A DNA stretch of 37,103 nucleotides, taken from positions 1-37,103 of the forward strand of contig CABYIF010000015.1 in NCBI GenBank assembly GCA_902518985.1, given 5' to 3'. Position numbers and translations under genes: made by a program. Source of the DNA: an uncultured Alphaproteobacteria bacterium (GTDB lineage Bacteria; Pseudomonadota; Alphaproteobacteria; HIMB59; GCA-002718135). Of the stretch, positions 33,431 to 37,103 are shown piece by piece. Below the pieces are notes generated by a model. It saw only the letters and a list, made by a program, of their open reading frames with translations, was not told the origin of the DNA and ran no database searches. Each line of letters starts with the position of its first letter. Positions within the stretch are counted from its first letter, which is position 1.

Positions 33431-35673
33431 TCTATATTACCAACTGAGAATAAAAACATTCTTGGAATATCATAAGACTCATCTTGAATTGGGAAAGCCC
33501 ATGAAAATCCTATTGGCCCTATTGGTGAATAATATTTTATACCAAATCCAACGGATGATCTAAGACTGCTATCATTATTTGTTGGTTTAGTTTTATTCTC
33601 CCAAAGTAATCCATAATCATTAAAAAGATTAAAATAAATTGGAAAGTCTGAATTATTAAAAATTTCCCTTGAATAATCTAGTTTAGTTACAAATATATTA
33701 TTTCCTCCAACATATGAACTTCTAGAATTTCTTGGGCCTGCTCCAAATGTATCAAATCCTCTTAACCATCTTCCTCCAAGTGAAAATTTATCATTAGTCA
33801 GTATATCATTATTACTTAAAGAGATGACATTACCAACTCTTGACTGAAGTGAAAAAATATTTTTATTTATCAATTTATAGTTTTTATATGTAACAATATT
33901 TCTCACATATCCGTTATTTGAACTTGAAGGTGTCTCTATAAAATTACTAAATTTCAAGTATCTACCATTTTTTGGAATAAATCCGCTATTTAATGTACTA
34001 TAAAGTAAATTATTACTAAGTAAAAAACTGATATTTTCTCCAGCAGATTTACTAATGGCAGATGCAACAGTAGAGGAATTAGTAATAGAATAGTCTTTAA
34101 TCACATAATCTAATTGAAGGTTATGTCTTAGCTGATCATTAACTTTATAGGCAAAACCAACGCCAGAAGTAAAAGTATCTAATTTATATGAACTCGCGTT
34201 AGAAAAATCCTCTTGAATGTAATTAACTTTATATGAAACATCTATGTCATTTTCATAGGATAGTCTATCAGTTGTCTCCAACGTATATTGGTTTCTATCT
34301 TCAGATGTATTTAAAAGAGCTTTAACTGAACGTCCAGTTCCATAAAAATTTCTTTCGGAAAGACCTGCTACTACTGCAAACCCATCAATTGTACCAACGG
34401 AAACTCCAGCATTTATAGATCCTGTCTGCTTTTCTTCAACATTAATCTCAATATCAACTAAATTATCATCAATTTCTTTTTCTACAATCTCAACAGACTT
34501 AAATAAATTTAGTGAATTTAATTTTTTTTGTATTCTATCTATTTGAGATTTATAAACAGCATCACCTTCTACAATTTCTAATTCTCTTCTTATAACATTA
34601 TCAAAAGTTCTTGAGTTGCCATAAACATTTATTTGTTTCGCGTATTTAGGGTTTACTGATAAAATATTGTACAGAATATCTACATTTTGATTATTCTTTT
34701 TTTCTAAAGAGTTTATTTCAAAAAATTCAATGCCTGTATCTAAAATAATATCTGAAATTTCATTTTTTAGAGTATTGATTTTTTCAAGTGAATAATGTTC
34801 TTTTTCAATAAAAGATTTGTTTATTTTTTCTTCAATTAACAAACTAGAGTCTTTATTTAAAATATTGTTTTGATCATTAAATTGTATTGATGAAAATAAG
34901 TATTGATCACCTTCAGTAATATAAAAATAAATATTAACTTTATTAGATTGTAAATATTCTATTTTATAATTAACTTTAACATCTATAAAACCTTTATTAA
35001 CATACATTTTAGATATCAATCTGGAGTCATTTTCTAATACAAATCTTTTAAAATTATTGTTTGCTAATATATTTATTAGTGTTTTTGTTTTTGAATCAAT
35101 TATTGATTTAATAATACTATTATCTATTGCATTATTCCCTTCAAAAAATATTCTGTTAATTTTTGTAATTTTGCCTTCATCAAAATCAAAATAAAGATCC
35201 GCAGTATTAGTCTCTTCAAAATAATCTTCAGTATATGTAATTACAGCACTATTAAAACCAAAAGATTCATAAATTTTATTGGTTTCGTTAATAAAGGTAT
35301 TAATTGATGTGGGATTTAAATTATTTAATTCTAACTCATCTATTAACAGTTTTAATTCTTCATCTTTTATTCTTTCATTATTTTTAAAAAAAAATTTATT
35401 AATATTAGGATATTCAGCAATGTTTATTATGTAATTATTATTATCAATTTTTATTGATACATTTTCAAATAATTTAGAATTATTTAATGTTTTCAGAAGA
35501 TAATTTGAATATTCCTCAGATAAGTCATTAGGTTTATCTTTAATTAACGATAGAATTACATCTTTATCTGTAAAATTATTACCTCTTATTTTTAACTGTA
35601 TTTCATTAGAAAGAGTAAAATTAGATATTAATGATAGTATTAATATACTAAAACTTATTTTTAAATAATTCAT
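33427..35673 (-). CDS. bamA: outer membrane protein assembly factor BamA
   Basis: Core of the outer-membrane protein insertion machine, 748 residues from ATG 35673. An N-terminal signal peptide (LKISFSILILSLISNFTLS) precedes a chain of POTRA domains in roughly the first half. Examples are IKIDNNNYIINIAEYP, INRIFFEGNNAIDNSIIKS and QINVYGNSRTFDNVIRREL. The C-terminal beta-barrel starts near residue 430 (GSINAGVSVGTIDG) and contains the conserved RGF in RWLRGFDTFGAGPR. The chain ends FLFSVGNID, without the terminal aromatic residue usual in a beta-signal. An upstream in-frame ATG at 35697 would add eight residues before the signal peptide. It overlaps the dxr stop by 26 bases. Confidence 0.95.
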   Translation of the reverse strand: MNYLKISFSILILSLISNFTLSNEIQLKIRGNNFTDKDVILSLIKDKPNDLSEEYSNYLLKTLNNSKLFENVSIKIDNNNYIINIAEYPNINKFFFKNNERIKDEELKLLIDELELNNLNPTSINTFINETNKIYESFGFNSAVITYTEDYFEETNTADLYFDFDEGKITKINRIFFEGNNAIDNSIIKSIIDSKTKTLINILANNNFKRFVLENDSRLISKMYVNKGFIDVKVNYKIEYLQSNKVNIYFYITEGDQYLFSSIQFNDQNNILNKDSSLLIEEKINKSFIEKEHYSLEKINTLKNEISDIILDTGIEFFEINSLEKKNNQNVDILYNILSVNPKYAKQINVYGNSRTFDNVIRRELEIVEGDAVYKSQIDRIQKKLNSLNLFKSVEIVEKEIDDNLVDIEINVEEKQTGSINAGVSVGTIDGFAVVAGLSERNFYGTGRSVKALLNTSEDRNQYTLETTDRLSYENDIDVSYKVNYIQEDFSNASSYKLDTFTSGVGFAYKVNDQLRHNLQLDYVIKDYSITNSSTVASAISKSAGENISFLLSNNLLYSTLNSGFIPKNGRYLKFSNFIETPSSSNNGYVRNIVTYKNYKLINKNIFSLQSRVGNVISLSNNDILTNDKFSLGGRWLRGFDTFGAGPRNSRSSYVGGNNIFVTKLDYSREIFNNSDFPIYFNLFNDYGLLWENKTKPTNNDSSLRSSVGFGIKYYSPIGPIGFSWAFPIQDESYDIPRMFLFSVGNID

Positions 35674-36805
35674 ACATCTTACTTTCAAATTCTTCATGGT
35701 ATTGTATAACTTCTTTAATGGTGTTTAATGAAGAATACAAATTTAAAGAGCAAGCTTTCTTAATTATTCTGTAAATATCTGTATATTTTATTAAGTTATT
35801 TTTAAAATAATTAACTGCGATTTCATTTCCAATATTAAATTTAATAATATTAGCTGGATTAGATTTATCCAAATTATTAAAAAAATGGAATATTGGAAAA
35901 TTTTGTGATGAAACATTATAAAAATTAAAATTTTTATAAGATGGGATATTTAAATTTTTGTTTTTTTTAAAGATATTTGTATTTGCAGATTGGGCTAAAA
36001 AATTAATAATGGGTATAGACATGTCATTTTTAAATAGATTCATATTTGATACATAATTCTTGTTTTCAACAATTGAGTGAATTATTGCTTCAGGATGAAT
36101 AAGTATTTTTATATTATCATATGGAACATTAAAAAGATAATGAGCTTCAACAATTTCTAGACATTTGTTAACCATTGTGGCTGAGTCAATACTATTCTTA
36201 TATCCCATTTTCCATTTAGGATGTTTAATAGCTTGTGCAAATTTTATATTATCTAAATTTCTAAACTTTTTTTTATAAAATGGTCCGCCAGAAGCAGTTA
36301 GAATAATATTTTCAAATTTATTATTATTTTTTATATCTCTAAAATAATCAAATAAAGAAAAGTGTTCAGAGTCTAATGGAAAAATATTTGTTTTATTAAA
36401 ATAACCTTTTTTATAAAATAAATGACCTGCTGAAACTATTGCCTCTTTACTTACAATTCCAAGATTATCCGTATTTTTTATTATTTCTTCTAAAAAATTT
36501 AAAGATTTGAAACCTGATATTGCTAAAATAGAAAAATCTGATTTAGAGGAAATTAAATAATTAATTAATTCTTTTTTTGTTAAAATTTTAGTTTTATTGT
36601 TTATTTTTGATTTAAGGTTAATTAGTTTTTTTTCATTATTAATATAGATATATTTGGGTTTAAATAATTTAATCTGTTTAGATAAAAGACCTATGTTTGA
36701 ATTAGCACATAATAAATTTACTCTTAAATTAGGAAAATAATTTTTAATGATTCTTAGGGTCTTTTGTCCTATAACTCCCGTACTGCCAAAAATATTTATC
36801 TTCAT
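35648..36805 (-). CDS. dxr: 1-deoxy-D-xylulose 5-phosphate reductoisomerase
   Basis: First committed step of the MEP isoprenoid pathway, NADPH- and metal-dependent, 385 residues. It has the dinucleotide loop INIFGSTGVIGQKTLRII, the ILTASGGPF strand, and the active-site region HPKWKMGYKNSIDSATMVNK. In most enzymes the next residues read G-L-E; here they read CLEIVEAHYLF, with the glutamate ligand kept and Gly replaced by Cys. IHPEAIIHSIVE matches the conserved H-P-Q-S-I-V-H segment. Its ATG overlaps the cdsA stop by 4 bases. It shares a pathway with IspDF at 6910-8049. Confidence 0.95.
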   Translation of the reverse strand: MKINIFGSTGVIGQKTLRIIKNYFPNLRVNLLCANSNIGLLSKQIKLFKPKYIYINNEKKLINLKSKINNKTKILTKKELINYLISSKSDFSILAISGFKSLNFLEEIIKNTDNLGIVSKEAIVSAGHLFYKKGYFNKTNIFPLDSEHFSLFDYFRDIKNNNKFENIILTASGGPFYKKKFRNLDNIKFAQAIKHPKWKMGYKNSIDSATMVNKCLEIVEAHYLFNVPYDNIKILIHPEAIIHSIVENKNYVSNMNLFKNDMSIPIINFLAQSANTNIFKKNKNLNIPSYKNFNFYNVSSQNFPIFHFFNNLDKSNPANIIKFNIGNEIAVNYFKNNLIKYTDIYRIIKKACSLNLYSSLNTIKEVIQYHEEFESKMYELFKNKF

Positions 36806-37103
36806 AATAATATATTAAATAAAACGTAGGAAATTAAAGTAAAAATAAAACTATCAAATCTATCAAAAAAACCACCGTGACCTGGTAAAAAGTTACTAGA
36901 ATTTTTTAAGCTATTTGCTCTTTTAAAAATTGATTGAATTACATCACCAATGAAAGCAGAAAATATAAATATTAGTATTAGAAAAAGTAAATTATAATTT
37001 ATATTTAAGTTAAAAAATATTGAATATAGCAATGATAAAATTATTGAAAAAAATATTCCACCCATTAATCCTTCTAATGTTTTTTTTGGACTAATATATT
37101 TTA
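36802..37103 (-). CDS. cdsA: phosphatidate cytidylyltransferase, 5' end outside window
   Basis: The C-terminal 100 residues of CdsA, which makes CDP-diacylglycerol from phosphatidate and CTP. The reading frame is open to the right edge, beyond the first internal ATG at 37065, and the upstream part encodes ISPKKTLEGLMGG, a conserved CdsA segment, so the gene is truncated by the window rather than starting there. The family signature follows as GDVIQSIFKRANSLK, then LPGHGGFFDRFDS. The acidic residues of GD and DR are present; the usual K-D in the middle reads K-N. Two hydrophobic segments are visible. CDP-diacylglycerol feeds the pathway that ends with PgpA at 8033-8506. Confidence 0.95.
   Translation of the reverse strand, partial: KYISPKKTLEGLMGGIFFSIILSLLYSIFFNLNINYNLLFLILIFIFSAFIGDVIQSIFKRANSLKNSSNFLPGHGGFFDRFDSFIFTLISYVLFNILL

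Noticed and set aside
1-37103. Search for CRISPR arrays, insertion sequences, tRNA or rRNA genes, phage or defence genes
   Set aside because: No regularly spaced repeats, transposase-like proteins, tRNA-like cloverleafs or rRNA stretches were seen. Poly-A/T runs are frequent but match overall base composition, and every sizeable span is occupied by a recognised housekeeping gene.

Overview
The window is a dense, very AT-rich stretch of bacterial chromosome. Genes sit a few bases apart or overlap, and no gap between genes exceeds about 70 bases. Gene content and order are alphaproteobacterial: fused ispDF, an E1-beta with its own lipoyl domain (PdhB), LpxI, NtrY/NtrX, a GAAC-N7-GAAC SOS box in front of lexA, and the run trpEGDC-moaC-lexA-gltX-gltA-lpxB-lpxI-lpxA-fabZ-lpxD-bamA-dxr-cdsA. 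The extreme AT bias and compaction suggest a streamlined marine lineage of the SAR11/Pelagibacterales or HIMB59 type. That assignment is inference; no rRNA gene is present to settle it.

Layout: (1) 1-6844, minus strand: ntrY, ntrX (split by a frameshift), trkA, a D-amino-acid transaminase, an inositol-monophosphatase-family gene and the 5' part of a beta-hydroxyacid dehydrogenase. (2) 6910-8957, plus strand: ispDF, pgpA and a CinA C-terminal (PncC) gene, all overlapping. (3) 8949-19112, minus strand: tpiA, secG, pyrG, kdsA, eno, an ftsB-like gene, pdhA, pdhB, pdhC, lipA, ratA. (4) 19162-28740, plus strand: ppiD, trpE, trpG, trpD, trpC, moaC, then lexA, gltX, gltA. (5) 28741-37103, minus strand: cdsA (partial), dxr, bamA, ompH/skp, lpxD, fabZ, lpxA, lpxI, lpxB.

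Functionally, region 3 combines lower glycolysis, pyruvate entry into the TCA cycle and lipoate insertion with CTP and KDO8P synthesis. Citrate synthase at the end of region 4 continues that carbon flow. Region 5 joins isoprenoid, phospholipid and lipid A synthesis with outer-membrane protein assembly. Region 1 is regulation and ion transport.

I see no mobile element, CRISPR array, tRNA, rRNA or obvious novel system. The points worth a second look are the broken and catalytically degenerate NtrX, several places where genes usual in this alphaproteobacterial order (dusB-ntrBC, hfq, lpdA, moeA, comEC, rseP) appear to have been cleanly lost, and a LexA operator lying almost on the lexA start codon.
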